Source: Candidatus Methanophagales archaeon (GTDB taxonomy: Archaea > Halobacteriota > Syntropharchaeia > Alkanophagales > Methanospirareceae). Taken from it: a stretch of 36,849 nucleotides of DNA. The stretch spans positions 1-36,849 of the forward strand of contig JAUWNY010000002.1 in the NCBI GenBank assembly GCA_030612405.1, given 5' to 3'. The notes beneath the pieces were generated by a model. The model saw only the letters and a program-made list of their open reading frames with translations, did no database searches and was not told the DNA's origin. Below are positions 1 through 7,851 of this stretch, in pieces. Numbering within the stretch: the stretch's first letter is position 1; every line of letters begins with the position of its first letter. A program made the position numbers and the translations under genes.

Positions 1-133
1 CTGAGCGAGATTCTGCGTAACTCCGTTTGGTAGCCCCCATCGTTGGGGGTCGAATACAGATTCATATTTTTTTTAGTGTACATACTTTGCAGTAGAAGTA
101 TGGGTTATATAAAGTTTATTAAATGTGACATTG

Positions 134-901
134 TCAAAGTAGTTCCTCCATTAGTTTCTCTTTGTCACTTACCATCTGAAACACATCGTATAATAAAACA
201 ACATCTACACTCTCATCCGGCAATCCCGTTTCCCGTGCAGAGAGAATCGTTTTGATGTTAGCTATTTGTTTCTTTTCGATTTTTTTTTCAACCGCTTTTA
301 TAGCCAGAGGATGAATATCTAAAGCATAAACAACGCCATCATCGCCGACCATTTTCGCCGCCGGGATACTGAAACTCCCTATTCCACATCCGTAATCCAG
401 AACAGTTTGTCCTTCCCGTAGTCCCATCTCATGTAAGATTCTTTCTGGCTTTTTAAATAGGCTGCGCAGGGTTAATACCATCTTCATTATCGCAAACCCA
501 ATGCGGGGCATCTTCTGCTTATCCGTTCCACGTTTGAATATCAAACCCCGGAACATCAAAATAGCCACGATGAATTGAGCAACTGCGATGCCTTCAAATA
601 CCATAAATGGGGTCATTTTCTCCATCAGAAACGTCCTGAGCCCTAAATGAAGAATCATAATAATAGGAGTAAGTGGAATGATAATCAGAGGTATCAGAGC
701 ACCCAGCCAGTGCCACACAGGCTTATCCGCTCCATCATACTCTTTGAGTGCGAGAATTCCAACGCTGATTGTCAAAACGCCTGCAATTACCCCATATATC
801 ACTCCACGCAGGTAAACAAGACCGTTGATATAGCAAATTACCTTGACTACGGGGTATAATACTGCAATCAAAATGTAGTAAAAGTATATCTTCTTGTTCA
901 T
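134..901 (-). CDS. Membrane-anchored SAM-dependent methyltransferase, C-terminally short
   Basis: The N-terminal ~125 residues hold about four hydrophobic segments. A class I methyltransferase domain follows: motif I VLDYGCGIGSFSIPA at residues 167-181, acidic motif II (ALDIH, about 193-197), and VDVVLLYDVF (about 232-241). The protein stops at 255 (KLMEELL), where relatives normally continue for some 40-50 residues with an RVLKPGG-type loop and the last strands, so the C-terminus is missing. I found no continuation in another frame in the remaining 133 bases. The start ATG overlaps the upstream methyltransferase stop as ATGA, implying translational coupling. The substrate is unknown; a lipid or another membrane-bound molecule fits the anchor, but that is inference. 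Confidence 0.8.
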   Translation of the reverse strand: MNKKIYFYYILIAVLYPVVKVICYINGLVYLRGVIYGVIAGVLTISVGILALKEYDGADKPVWHWLGALIPLIIIPLTPIIMILHLGLRTFLMEKMTPFMVFEGIAVAQFIVAILMFRGLIFKRGTDKQKMPRIGFAIMKMVLTLRSLFKKPERILHEMGLREGQTVLDYGCGIGSFSIPAAKMVGDDGVVYALDIHPLAIKAVEKKIEKKQIANIKTILSARETGLPDESVDVVLLYDVFQMVSDKEKLMEELL

Positions 902-1746
902 CTCTTTTCTCCTCTTCCATACGATTTAACTTTCCTCCCGCTCAAATACCCCATTTCCCAGATATGCGCGAGCCTACCGAGATTGACACCCGCCTCCTTA
1001 AAACTCACAAACTTCGCGTCTTCAACTCCCATCCGCTGCACCTTTTCGAGTAGTTCAGGCATGTTCTTCACTTTATATGCCTTCAAGAAAGAACCACTGA
1101 AAGGGTCGCATATCACGAACGCACCGCCGGGTGCAAGGACTCGGATGGCTTCTTTGAAGAGAACCGTTCGGTCTGGCACTTTAATCTCGTGAAAGGCAAA
1201 TGAACTTACCACTAATTGAAATTCTCCATCCTCAAACGGCAAGTCAAGCGCACTATCAGTTTGGAATGTGCATCTGCCACTCACACCTTCAATTATCGCA
1301 TTTTTCTCCGCACCTGCTTTCGTCATTCCAAATAATTTCCAGCCTTTCGTCCACGTATCCACGCCAATTACCTGTGCTTCCGGAAACTGCTTGGCTATTT
1401 CAATTGCTACACGACCAAGCCCCGTTCCCATGTCCAGCACTTTACCATTGCCAGCCCAGACGTTTCCTAACTGGTTTGAGAACTTATCCTTTACGAGCTC
1501 TATTTTCTCAGGATCGTTCACCCAGCCCATCGAAAGATGCAAGAACACACCTGAGGAGAATAAGATTGCTCCTAAAACCCAGCATGAAATAGAAACCCAG
1601 GCTGTGAAAGTAATTGCAAGTGCTATGCTCACAATGCCCCCTATTATTAAAGCCACTGTGAGATACCTCATTATGCTATATCCATAATATGGCTTTTCGA
1701 TGTTTTCCTTTAACTTTCCACGGTTATCGTTATCGGTATCGTTCAT
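898..1746 (-). CDS. Membrane-anchored class I SAM-dependent methyltransferase
   Basis: This is a 282-residue protein with two predicted membrane helices (about residues 29-50 and 52-73) followed by a complete methyltransferase domain: motif I VLDMGTGLGRVAIEIA near 103-118, motif II VIGVD, and the post-motif loop RVLAPGGAFVICDP. This is the UbiE/Methyltransf_11 type fold. It starts inside the stop codon of the upstream 79-residue gene (ATGA) and ends inside the start of the second methyltransferase (ATGA), so the three genes form one tight operon. The two methyltransferases share the helices-then-catalysis architecture but differ clearly in sequence. The methyl acceptor cannot be read from the sequence. 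Confidence 0.88.
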   Translation of the reverse strand: MNDTDNDNRGKLKENIEKPYYGYSIMRYLTVALIIGGIVSIALAITFTAWVSISCWVLGAILFSSGVFLHLSMGWVNDPEKIELVKDKFSNQLGNVWAGNGKVLDMGTGLGRVAIEIAKQFPEAQVIGVDTWTKGWKLFGMTKAGAEKNAIIEGVSGRCTFQTDSALDLPFEDGEFQLVVSSFAFHEIKVPDRTVLFKEAIRVLAPGGAFVICDPFSGSFLKAYKVKNMPELLEKVQRMGVEDAKFVSFKEAGVNLGRLAHIWEMGYLSGRKVKSYGRGEKR

Positions 1747-1982
1747 AGGTTCAAGATATAGCCTGCCGTACCCTCGGTTACGACATATGCCTTACGTTTT
1801 GTCACCTCCTCAACCACCTGCTTGACTATATTCTCGAGTGAATTCACATGTATCGGCCGACTATGAACCTGAACTCGGTCAGTTATGGCATTGGAACCTA
1901 TGCGGTTCTCATTGTACATCACAGGCACCGACTTGCAGATGCCTTCCGTTATGCGAAGCCATTCAATGTCTTCTTTATTCAT
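1743..1982 (-). CDS. Hypothetical protein, first gene of the methyltransferase operon
   Basis: This 79-residue soluble protein matches no family I recognise. It contains a mixed-charge helix-forming stretch (about residues 48-66, LENIVKQVVEEVTKRK) and a hydrophobic C-terminus (TAGYILNL). Its TGA stop overlaps the ATG of the downstream methyltransferase, which supports it being translated. It could be a regulator or the remnant of a larger protein. Confidence 0.55.
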   Translation of the reverse strand: MNKEDIEWLRITEGICKSVPVMYNENRIGSNAITDRVQVHSRPIHVNSLENIVKQVVEEVTKRKAYVVTEGTAGYILNL

Positions 1983-2006
1983 TATTTATATTAATGTTGT
2001 TAGGTA

Positions 2007-2016
2007 GATAAATAGG
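2007..2016 (-). promoter_or_regulatory. Candidate TATA box for the methyltransferase operon
   Basis: Read on the minus strand, CCTATTTATC is centred about 29 nt before the ATG at 1982. That is archaeal TATA spacing for a leaderless or nearly leaderless transcript. A nearer AT-rich run is too close to the start codon. Confidence 0.35.
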
Positions 2017-2125
2017 TTACCCTAAAAATGTTAGGAGGGGTGGTATTTTCCGAACGTTTTGCTCTTAGGAATACTTTATATACAAGCCAGAAACTGCACC
2101 TTTTCTAACCTGAACTCTGTTACAA

Positions 2126-2248
2126 TCATAAATCCAAGCTAATAATTACCGGATTATGATCGCTATATCTTCTCACCTTATCATTATCAATAACTCCACA
2201 ATTCAGCAATTTCGTTGAGATGGATTCGCTGATGAAGAAATAATCATT
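2126..2248 (-). pseudogene. C-terminal fragment of an exonuclease III/AP endonuclease-like (EEP) protein
   Basis: The minus strand encodes NDYFFISESISTKLL followed by VRRYSDHNPVIISLDL and a stop. DYFF(I/V)SES and SDHNPV are the last blocks of exonuclease III-type endonuclease/exonuclease/phosphatase proteins, and the His of SDH is catalytic in that family. Nothing resembling the upstream ~200 residues is present, because the frame runs into the 3' end of asd at 2291. I read it as the tail of a deleted gene. The remaining gap (1983-2125) holds AT-rich sequence and no gene that I can see. Confidence 0.6.
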
Positions 2249-2290
2249 TATATTTAAAGCCACTGTTAAAAGCCGAATAAAATTAGGATT

Positions 2291-3349
2291 TTATACGTAT
2301 TTCCTCTCCACCAGTACTTCGGCATTCAATATGGACGCACCCGCAGCACCTCGTACCGTATTGTGACCCTGTGCAATGTACTTCACCTCGTTCTTCATTC
2401 TTCCTGCTCTTATTCTCCCTACCGATACACTCATACCCCTCCCGGCATCACGGTCTAACCTGGGCTGCGGTCTATCCTGTTCCTCACGCAGTATTATAGG
2501 CTTCTCAGGAGCAAAAGGTGTTTTTATGTCAGTGGTGAAGTCCTTAAACGCCTTCTTAGCTTCTTCTTCAGTTATGCCTTCCTCAAACTTTACCCATATC
2601 ACCTCGGTATGACCATCCATCACCGGAACCCGATGACAAGAAGCACACACGTTGAATGCGGCGTTTTTTATTCCTGAACCTTCTTTTTCCACGGTGCCGA
2701 GAATCTTCAGCGGTTCACTTTCCATCTTATCTTCTTCACTTTCTATAAACGGTATCACGTTATCCAGAATCGCCATTGACGGCACACCTGCATATCCCGC
2801 ACCCGATACCGCCTGCATGGTTGACACCCGCACTTCTTTTATCCCGTATCTCATCAGCGGTTTCAAACTCAACGTCATGACGATGGCCGAACAGTTAGGA
2901 TTTGTTATGATGAATCCGTCCCATCCCCGCTTCTCTTTTTGCACCTCGATTAATGCTAAGTGGTCGGCGTTTATCTCAGGAATGACCAGAGGCACATCAG
3001 GCTCCATTCTATGCACCGAGACATTACTTGCCACGCAATATCCTGCCTGTGCACATCTCTTCTCTACCTCGCTTGCAACCGAGCCAGGCAAAGCAGAAAA
3101 CATAATTGCGATGTCTTCGTTCTTTGAAGTATCCACATCGTTCAGTGATTGCACTACCATCTCTGCTGCTTCCGCGGGCATCTCATAGGGAAGAAACCAC
3201 TTCGATACCTCGCGGTATTTCTTACCCGCACTTCGTTCAGAAGCAAACAGCGATTCGAGTTCAAACCAGGGGTGTCCATCCAAAAGCTGCACAAATCGCT
3301 GCCCTACGCTTCCGGTCGCACCTAATACTCCAACTTTTATTTTTTTCAT
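2291..3349 (-). CDS. asd: Aspartate-semialdehyde dehydrogenase (archaeal/fungal type)
   Basis: Reduces aspartyl-4-phosphate to aspartate 4-semialdehyde with NADPH, the branch point to threonine, methionine and lysine. The nucleotide-binding motif VGVLGATGSVGQRFVQLL begins at residue 6. The catalytic cysteine lies in NPNCSAIVMTL (Cys153), and the C-terminal domain has the conserved CHRVPVMDGHTE block. The 352-residue length is normal for the archaeal/fungal branch. The start is ATG at 3349, and an intergenic repeat ends exactly at this start codon and probably supplies the TATA box. In organisms with COG1900-type homocysteine synthesis the product is the direct carbon precursor of homocysteine, and such a gene lies 1.2 kb away (4608-6137). 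Confidence 0.96.
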   Translation of the reverse strand: MKKIKVGVLGATGSVGQRFVQLLDGHPWFELESLFASERSAGKKYREVSKWFLPYEMPAEAAEMVVQSLNDVDTSKNEDIAIMFSALPGSVASEVEKRCAQAGYCVASNVSVHRMEPDVPLVIPEINADHLALIEVQKEKRGWDGFIITNPNCSAIVMTLSLKPLMRYGIKEVRVSTMQAVSGAGYAGVPSMAILDNVIPFIESEEDKMESEPLKILGTVEKEGSGIKNAAFNVCASCHRVPVMDGHTEVIWVKFEEGITEEEAKKAFKDFTTDIKTPFAPEKPIILREEQDRPQPRLDRDAGRGMSVSVGRIRAGRMKNEVKYIAQGHNTVRGAAGASILNAEVLVERKYV

Positions 3350-3416
3350 TGTATATAAAGTATAACTTCTTTCTATTTAAGACACGGATTAACACTGATT
3401 TACGCGGATTTATTTT
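3348..3416 (-). repeat. Solo 3'-flank repeat of the GxxExxY-type element; promoter of asd
   Basis: Read on the minus strand this contains AATCCGCGTAAATC, CCGTGTCTTAAATAG and TTATACTTTATATACAAT. The same order is found next to the GxxExxY remnants at 15.0 and 23.8 kb and alone at 25.2 kb. Its final AT plus the next G forms the ATG of asd. The CTTAAATAG box (3373-3381) lies 24-32 nt before the start codon, a good TATA position for a leaderless mRNA. Confidence 0.7.
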
Positions 3417-3513
3417 CTTTCCTTTATTTGTGAAATCATTTAAAGGTTTTTATGCAGTAGATATAAATAAAGGGTTGTAGAATAGATATACCAAGGAGGA
3501 GTGAGAACCGAAA

Positions 3514-3660
3514 ATGGCAAGATTCCCGGAGGCGGAAGCAAGACTCTTCCGTGTGAAAATATGCATGGACTGCAATGCAAGGAATGCGATCAGAGCAACG
3601 AGATGCAGGAAATGCGGGTCGAAGGATTTGAGAATGAAATCCAGTCACAGAGGGAAGTAA
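3514..3660 (+). CDS. rpl40e: 50S ribosomal protein L40e
   Basis: A 48-residue basic protein starting [20 protein letters not shown]. It has the four-cysteine zinc ribbon [19 protein letters not shown] (Cys17, Cys20, Cys31, Cys34) and the basic tail SSHRGK typical of archaeal L40e, a large-subunit ribosomal protein. A strong ribosome binding site, AAGGAGGA at 3493-3500, precedes the ATG by about 13 nt. AT-rich stretches at 3437-3446 and 3461-3470 are candidate TATA boxes. It is monocistronic between divergent asd and the CooC-like gene. Confidence 0.93.
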   Translation: MARFPEAEARLFRVKICMDCNARNAIRATRCRKCGSKDLRMKSSHRGK

Positions 3661-3827
3661 ACAGGTTTGGAGTAGTGAAGGTGAGTGCTGTGAGCTGTAA
3701 GCTGTGAGTTCAATTGGCGGTTTAGAATGTCCGCAGGGGTTTAGCCGCGATTAGATAACCGGAAGAAACAAACAAACCACGCCTTCTTGTACAAATCTGA
3801 ACTTTGAACCCAAGCGAGGAGAATCTT

Positions 3828-4592
3828 ATGATGCGAAAAGGCAAAATAATCGCGGTAGCGGGGAAGGGGGGAACAGGGAAAACAGCTATTTCCGCGCGGT
3901 TAATCATCGAAATCCTGAAAATTGCAGGTCCGGACATTTGCATATTAGCCGTGGATGCGGATGCCGATTCAAACTTGCCTGAGGCACTTGGGATATCGTA
4001 TAATAAGACGGCGGGTGATGTACGGGAGGGTCTGCTGGAGGATAAGCATCGGGACGTTACGTTAGACGTGAGGTCGCAATTCGAGGCTAAAATAGCGGAG
4101 ATAATAGAAGAGGAAGAGCAGTATGACCTGCTGGTTATGGGCCGCCCCGAGGGACCGGGCTGCTACTGCCCGGTAAATCACATCATACGGATGATTATAG
4201 ACACGTTGACGAAGAACTACGATTACACGATAATAGATTGCGAAGCGGGTCTGGAGCACCTCAGCAGGAGAACGACAAGGGACGTTGACGTGATGCTTGT
4301 CGTGCTGGACACGACGCTGAAGAGCATAAAAACCGCATTGCGGCTCAGGCGGATTGCCGAGGAAATAGATGCTGACGTGAAGCAAATGATGAACATAGCG
4401 AATAAAATACCAGAGGGCATGGAGGCGATGATAATAGAAGAAGCGAAGAAATACGGTCTCACCATAGAGGAAATAATACCCTTTGACCCTTTAATCCCGG
4501 AATATGACTTTAAAGGCGTGCCAATTGTGGATTTACCTGACGATGCGCCGTCTGTTATCGGTATAAGAAGAATAGCGAGAGCTATAATGTGA
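3828..4592 (+). CDS. cooC: CooC-like P-loop ATPase (nickel-enzyme maturation type)
   Basis: MinD/CooC-family ATPase of 254 residues. It has the deviant Walker A KGGTGKT (residues 13-19), VDADADSNLPEALG after strand 2, and GRPEGPGCYC, whose Cys112 and Cys114 form the CXC motif used by CooC dimers to hold Ni(II) when loading carbon monoxide dehydrogenase. DYTIIDCEAGLEHLSRRTT matches the CooC switch region. I chose the ATG at 3828 because GCGAGGAG precedes it by 7-8 nt; an in-frame TTG at 3804 is possible but less likely. It ends 15 nt before the COG1900 gene and is probably co-transcribed. No CODH subunit is in the window, so the client is unproven; a corrinoid or other metalloprotein is possible. 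Confidence 0.85.
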   Translation: MMRKGKIIAVAGKGGTGKTAISARLIIEILKIAGPDICILAVDADADSNLPEALGISYNKTAGDVREGLLEDKHRDVTLDVRSQFEAKIAEIIEEEEQYDLLVMGRPEGPGCYCPVNHIIRMIIDTLTKNYDYTIIDCEAGLEHLSRRTTRDVDVMLVVLDTTLKSIKTALRLRRIAEEIDADVKQMMNIANKIPEGMEAMIIEEAKKYGLTIEEIIPFDPLIPEYDFKGVPIVDLPDDAPSVIGIRRIARAIM

Positions 4593-4607
4593 GGGGGGAT
4601 ATTAGCT

Positions 4608-6137
4608 ATGCAAACTAAAACCATAGGGGAGATAAACGAAAAAATCGGGGATGGCAGTGTTCGCGTAGTAACAGCGGATAGAATGAGCGAGATAGTGAGC
4701 GAGTTAGGGGCAGAAGAAGCAGCAAAGGAAGTAGACGTCGTAACCACCGGGACGTTTGGCCCTATGTGTTCCTCAGGTGTGCTCATCAACTTCGGGCATT
4801 CCGAACCACCGCTAAAAATGCAGCGTGTGTGGCTTAACGACGTAGAAGCATATACGGGAATTGCAGCGGTAGATGCGTATTTAGGAGCAGCACAATTATC
4901 CGAGGAGAAAGGAATGGAATATGGCGGCGGGCATGCAATAGAGGATTTAGTGGCGGGTAAGCAATTAGAGATGAAGGCTATCGGCTACGGCACAGACTGC
5001 TATCCTCGTAAAGAAATAGAAACAACAATTACGCTTGACGAGGTGAATCAAGCGATAATGATAAATCCGCGGAATTCATCACAACGGCATGAAGTCGGGG
5101 CGAACTCCACGGACAGGACTTTATATACCTATATGGGCACGCTGCTACCTAATTACCGTAATGCGACTTATTGTGGTGCAGGAGCCCTTTCTCCTCTTTC
5201 TAACGACCCCGATTTCGAGACCACAGGATTGGGAACAAGGATTTTTCTTTGCGGTGCAAGCGGATATGTGGTGGGAACGGGAACGCAGCACAACCCTGCC
5301 GACCGCTTTGGAACGTTAATGGTCACGGGGAACCTGAAGGAAATGAGTACAGAATACCTCCGTGGTGCTACATTCCACAAATATGGCGTGACGCTGTATG
5401 TGGGTATTGGAATACCGATACCTGTACTGAACGAGGGTATAGCGAAGAAAACGGGAATAAGAGATGTGGATATTGTAACAGAAGTGCTTGATTATGGCGT
5501 TGGCAGAAGGGAACGACCAGTAGTGAGGAAAGTTACCTACGAGGAGTTAAAAACAGGGATGATAGAAATAGAAGGTAATGAAGTGCCAACATCGCCTCTT
5601 TCAAGTTTTTATATGGCGAAGCGAATTGCGGACGAGTTAAAGAGTGAAATAGAAGCGGGGGAGTTTTTATTGTCGCTGCCCGTAGGGCGGCTGCCAACGG
5701 ATACCGTGTTAAAGCCGATGAAACAGACAGAGGAGCTGCCTCTGGTGAAGGATATAATGATACGCGAAGTGACCACAATAAGTGAACGGGCGAGCATAGC
5801 AGATGCAGCGAAATTACTCCTGAAAACACAGACTACGCATATCCCTGTTGTATCCGCAGGGAACAAACTCGTGGGTATCGTAACCGCATGGGATATCTCA
5901 ACGGCAGTGGCAACGCAACACAGAGGGTTGGCAGAAATAATGACAAGAAACGTGATTACCGCTGATTCGGATGAGCCCCTCGAACTGGTAATACGCAAAT
6001 TGGAGAAATACAACATCTCTGCGTTACCTGTCGTGAGTAAGGATAGAAGCGTGATAGGAATGGTAACAAGCGATGAGATAAGCAAATTGATAGGTAAAAG
6101 AAGGATGAAGAGATGGCAGTGGAAATTAAGGATTTAA
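4608..6137 (+). CDS. Homocysteine biosynthesis protein (COG1900/DUF39) with two CBS domains
   Basis: Residues 1 to about 370 are the COG1900/DUF39 domain. Two CBS domains follow (about 380-436, VKDIMIREVTTI..., and about 441-497, LAEIMTRNVITA...). This matches the Methanosarcina acetivorans MA1821 type, which with a ferredoxin-like partner (MA1822) converts aspartate semialdehyde plus sulfide to homocysteine. Two conserved cysteines fall in GPMCSSG (Cys54) and GTDCYPR (Cys131), the positions I recall as functionally important in MA1821. The ribosome binding site GGGGGGAT overlaps the stop of the CooC-like gene, so coupling is likely. No MA1822-like partner is in the window. CBS domains suggest adenosyl-ligand control, for instance by AdoMet or ATP, which is inference. 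Confidence 0.9.
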   Translation: MQTKTIGEINEKIGDGSVRVVTADRMSEIVSELGAEEAAKEVDVVTTGTFGPMCSSGVLINFGHSEPPLKMQRVWLNDVEAYTGIAAVDAYLGAAQLSEEKGMEYGGGHAIEDLVAGKQLEMKAIGYGTDCYPRKEIETTITLDEVNQAIMINPRNSSQRHEVGANSTDRTLYTYMGTLLPNYRNATYCGAGALSPLSNDPDFETTGLGTRIFLCGASGYVVGTGTQHNPADRFGTLMVTGNLKEMSTEYLRGATFHKYGVTLYVGIGIPIPVLNEGIAKKTGIRDVDIVTEVLDYGVGRRERPVVRKVTYEELKTGMIEIEGNEVPTSPLSSFYMAKRIADELKSEIEAGEFLLSLPVGRLPTDTVLKPMKQTEELPLVKDIMIREVTTISERASIADAAKLLLKTQTTHIPVVSAGNKLVGIVTAWDISTAVATQHRGLAEIMTRNVITADSDEPLELVIRKLEKYNISALPVVSKDRSVIGMVTSDEISKLIGKRRMKRWQWKLRI

Positions 6138-6145
6138 AATGAAAA

Positions 6146-6157
6146 GGTATTATATAA
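6146..6157 (+). promoter_or_regulatory. TATA box of the DUF4178-pspA operon
   Basis: GGTATTATATAAAT lies about 26-34 nt before the ATG at 6183, archaeal TATA spacing for a near-leaderless mRNA. No ribosome binding site precedes that ATG, which fits a leaderless first gene. The later genes of the operon have clear GGTG/GGAGG sites. Confidence 0.6.
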
Positions 6158-6182
6158 ATCAAAGACAAAGAAAAAGTTAAGA

Positions 6183-6731
6183 ATGGGATTATTCGAGCGA
6201 AGTAAAAGGATACTTGAAATAAGAAAAGAAAAAAAGAAGAAGCAGCGGGGAGAGGTTAGACCAGATACCAAACCAGAAGAATTAAGAGAAGGCAGTATCG
6301 GAACGATAGATGGATTAGATTTCACCGTGCTTGGAAAGCTGGTATATGACTGGGGAGGAGGGCAGTGGGAAGAGTTCTATTTGGAGTTCTCAGACACGGA
6401 AGAGCACAAATGGTTATCAAAGGAAGGGACGACACTTGAATTACTTGACGAAGTCGAATCTGCGGATGCACCAGACCCTGATGAACTAAAAGAAGGAACT
6501 GTATTTGACTTTCAAGGGGAAAAAGTGAAGGTGAACGAAGTGGGAAAAGCAAGGATTGTCCTGGTTGAGGGGTCTTTTCCGTGGGACGTTGCTGCTGGAA
6601 CGCAGGTAACGTATGCCGATTGCGAGTTCGAGCGAACAGGAGAAATCCTCAGCTTGGAAAAGCCCGCAGGGGCAAGGCAGGAAGTATATAGGGGAAATGA
6701 ATTATCGAGGAGAAGTTTGGAAATTTTTTAG
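6183..6731 (+). CDS. DUF4178 domain protein
   Basis: A 182-residue protein with a charged N-terminal helix (residues about 8-30, rich in Lys/Arg/Glu). DUF4178-like beta structure follows: GSIGTIDGLDFTVLGKLVYD, WEEFYLEFSD, and a second similar half starting LKEGTVFDFQGEKVKVNEVG. DUF4178 proteins have no proven biochemical role, but they occur with PspA, DUF350, AdoMet decarboxylase and spermidine synthase-like genes in bacteria and archaea. The same partners follow here, which supports the call. First gene of an operon, with pspA beginning 13 nt later. Confidence 0.75.
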   Translation: MGLFERSKRILEIRKEKKKKQRGEVRPDTKPEELREGSIGTIDGLDFTVLGKLVYDWGGGQWEEFYLEFSDTEEHKWLSKEGTTLELLDEVESADAPDPDELKEGTVFDFQGEKVKVNEVGKARIVLVEGSFPWDVAAGTQVTYADCEFERTGEILSLEKPAGARQEVYRGNELSRRSLEIF

Positions 6732-6743
6732 GGGTGATGAAAA

Positions 6744-7490
6744 ATGGGATTGATTGATAGGTTCTCAAATGTGGCTAAAGCGAAGATGAGCAAAATAGTA
6801 GAGCGATTTGAAGACCCGGCAGAGCAGCTTGACTACGCACACGAGAAATTGGTTGAGGAGAATAAGAGGGTGGCGGTCGCAGTGCGGGATTCAATCGCGG
6901 CGAAGAACCTGAAAAAGCGGGAATTGAACGAGGCACAGAAGAAGGTGGGCTCGGTGCACAACAAGGCGTTGGAGTACAGAAAGCGGGCGGTGGCGTTAGA
7001 GGAGAGAGTGGCGGAGTTAGAGGGCGAGAAGCGCGAGAAGGCGGAACTGCAGGTGGAGCAACTGAACAGTGCGGCGGCGCAACTGTTGGAGGAGGAGACG
7101 AGGACGAGGGAGAGAATACCGCTGCTTCAGCAGTCCGTTGCGGAAATGGAGAAGAAAGTGAGGATGCTGAAGGACAAGCAGGTGGATTTAAACGCGAAGA
7201 TCCGGCGGTTCGCGGACAAGCGAGCGGATTTAAAATCCGATTACGCGATGGCGAAGGCGAGTAAACGCGTTAACGAGGCGCTCTCGGGAATAGACGGCGA
7301 GATTAGCGACGTTGATTTGACGGTGCAGCGTATGACGGAGAAGATACGGATGGAAGAGGCAAGGGCGGAGGCATCAGCGGAACTCGGCACCGGCGCGGGG
7401 ACTGCGGACTTGGGTACAAGCGAAATCGAGCGAGAACTGAAAGTCTCAGGGTCGCTTTCCTCTCTTGACGAGGAGCTGAAGGGGAAGTGA
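6744..7490 (+). CDS. pspA: PspA/IM30 (Vipp1) family membrane-stress protein
   Basis: A 248-residue protein that is almost entirely helical and very rich in Ala/Glu/Lys/Arg, with the PspA start MGLIDRFSNVAKAKMSKIVE and the family pattern EDPAEQLDYAH. PspA/IM30 proteins are ESCRT-III relatives that form helical rods or rings on the inner membrane and limit proton leakage. The acidic linker after about residue 205 ends in a short helix (SSLDEELKGK), common in PspA variants from non-pspF systems. It is embedded in the DUF4178-DUF350-polyamine neighbourhood. The stop overlaps an in-frame GTG of the next gene (GTGA), indicating tight coupling. Confidence 0.92.
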   Translation: MGLIDRFSNVAKAKMSKIVERFEDPAEQLDYAHEKLVEENKRVAVAVRDSIAAKNLKKRELNEAQKKVGSVHNKALEYRKRAVALEERVAELEGEKREKAELQVEQLNSAAAQLLEEETRTRERIPLLQQSVAEMEKKVRMLKDKQVDLNAKIRRFADKRADLKSDYAMAKASKRVNEALSGIDGEISDVDLTVQRMTEKIRMEEARAEASAELGTGAGTADLGTSEIERELKVSGSLSSLDEELKGK

Positions 7491-7495
7491 AGAAA

Positions 7496-7840
7496 ATGTC
7501 GCGTGAATATTTATTAATTGGTATTTCTGGTGGCGGGACGTGGGCGTTCCCAGTGGCGAACAAAGCGGAGATATTAGATAAGATAAACGAGCCGGACAAC
7601 GAACTCGCGACTCTTAATGAACGCGGGGAGCTTGCAGAAGAGAAGTTCAACGAACTTTATCCGCAGATATTTGAACTGATAAGGTCGAGGGGGCTGCTCG
7701 TGGGTGAAGACATTGAGATGGACGAGGTGCTGGACGAAGAGGAAGTGTTTCCAAAGCCGGATTTGACACTTCCGCCTGAGGATTTGAGCTACGAGGAGGC
7801 AATTTTGGTGTTCAAGGGAGAGGGGTTGGTCCCCGGGTGA
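7496..7840 (+). CDS. Uncharacterised small acidic protein of the PspA operon
   Basis: About 114 residues, soluble and acidic, with no family I recognise. It starts SREYLLIGISGGGTWAFP, a strand-turn-strand, and has a helical middle (ELAEEKFNELYPQIFELIRS) and an acidic tail. A GTG at 7487 overlaps the pspA stop, but the ATG at 7496 has better spacing from AAGGGGAAG. It lies between pspA and speD with no gap, so it is probably a dedicated component of this module. Function unknown. Confidence 0.65.
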   Translation: MSREYLLIGISGGGTWAFPVANKAEILDKINEPDNELATLNERGELAEEKFNELYPQIFELIRSRGLLVGEDIEMDEVLDEEEVFPKPDLTLPPEDLSYEEAILVFKGEGLVPG

Positions 7841-7851
7841 GGAGAAGAGAA

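Noticed and set aside
1200-1687. Two long plus-strand open frames across the methyltransferase
   Set aside because: Antisense to a clear methyltransferase with conserved motifs; Pro/Ser/His-rich composition typical of shadow frames.
3661-3803. A gene in the L40e to CooC-like gap
   Set aside because: The sequence is GTGAGCTGTAAGCTGTGAG-type simple repeat and AGCGGTTTAG-like words without a start, ribosome site or coding pattern.
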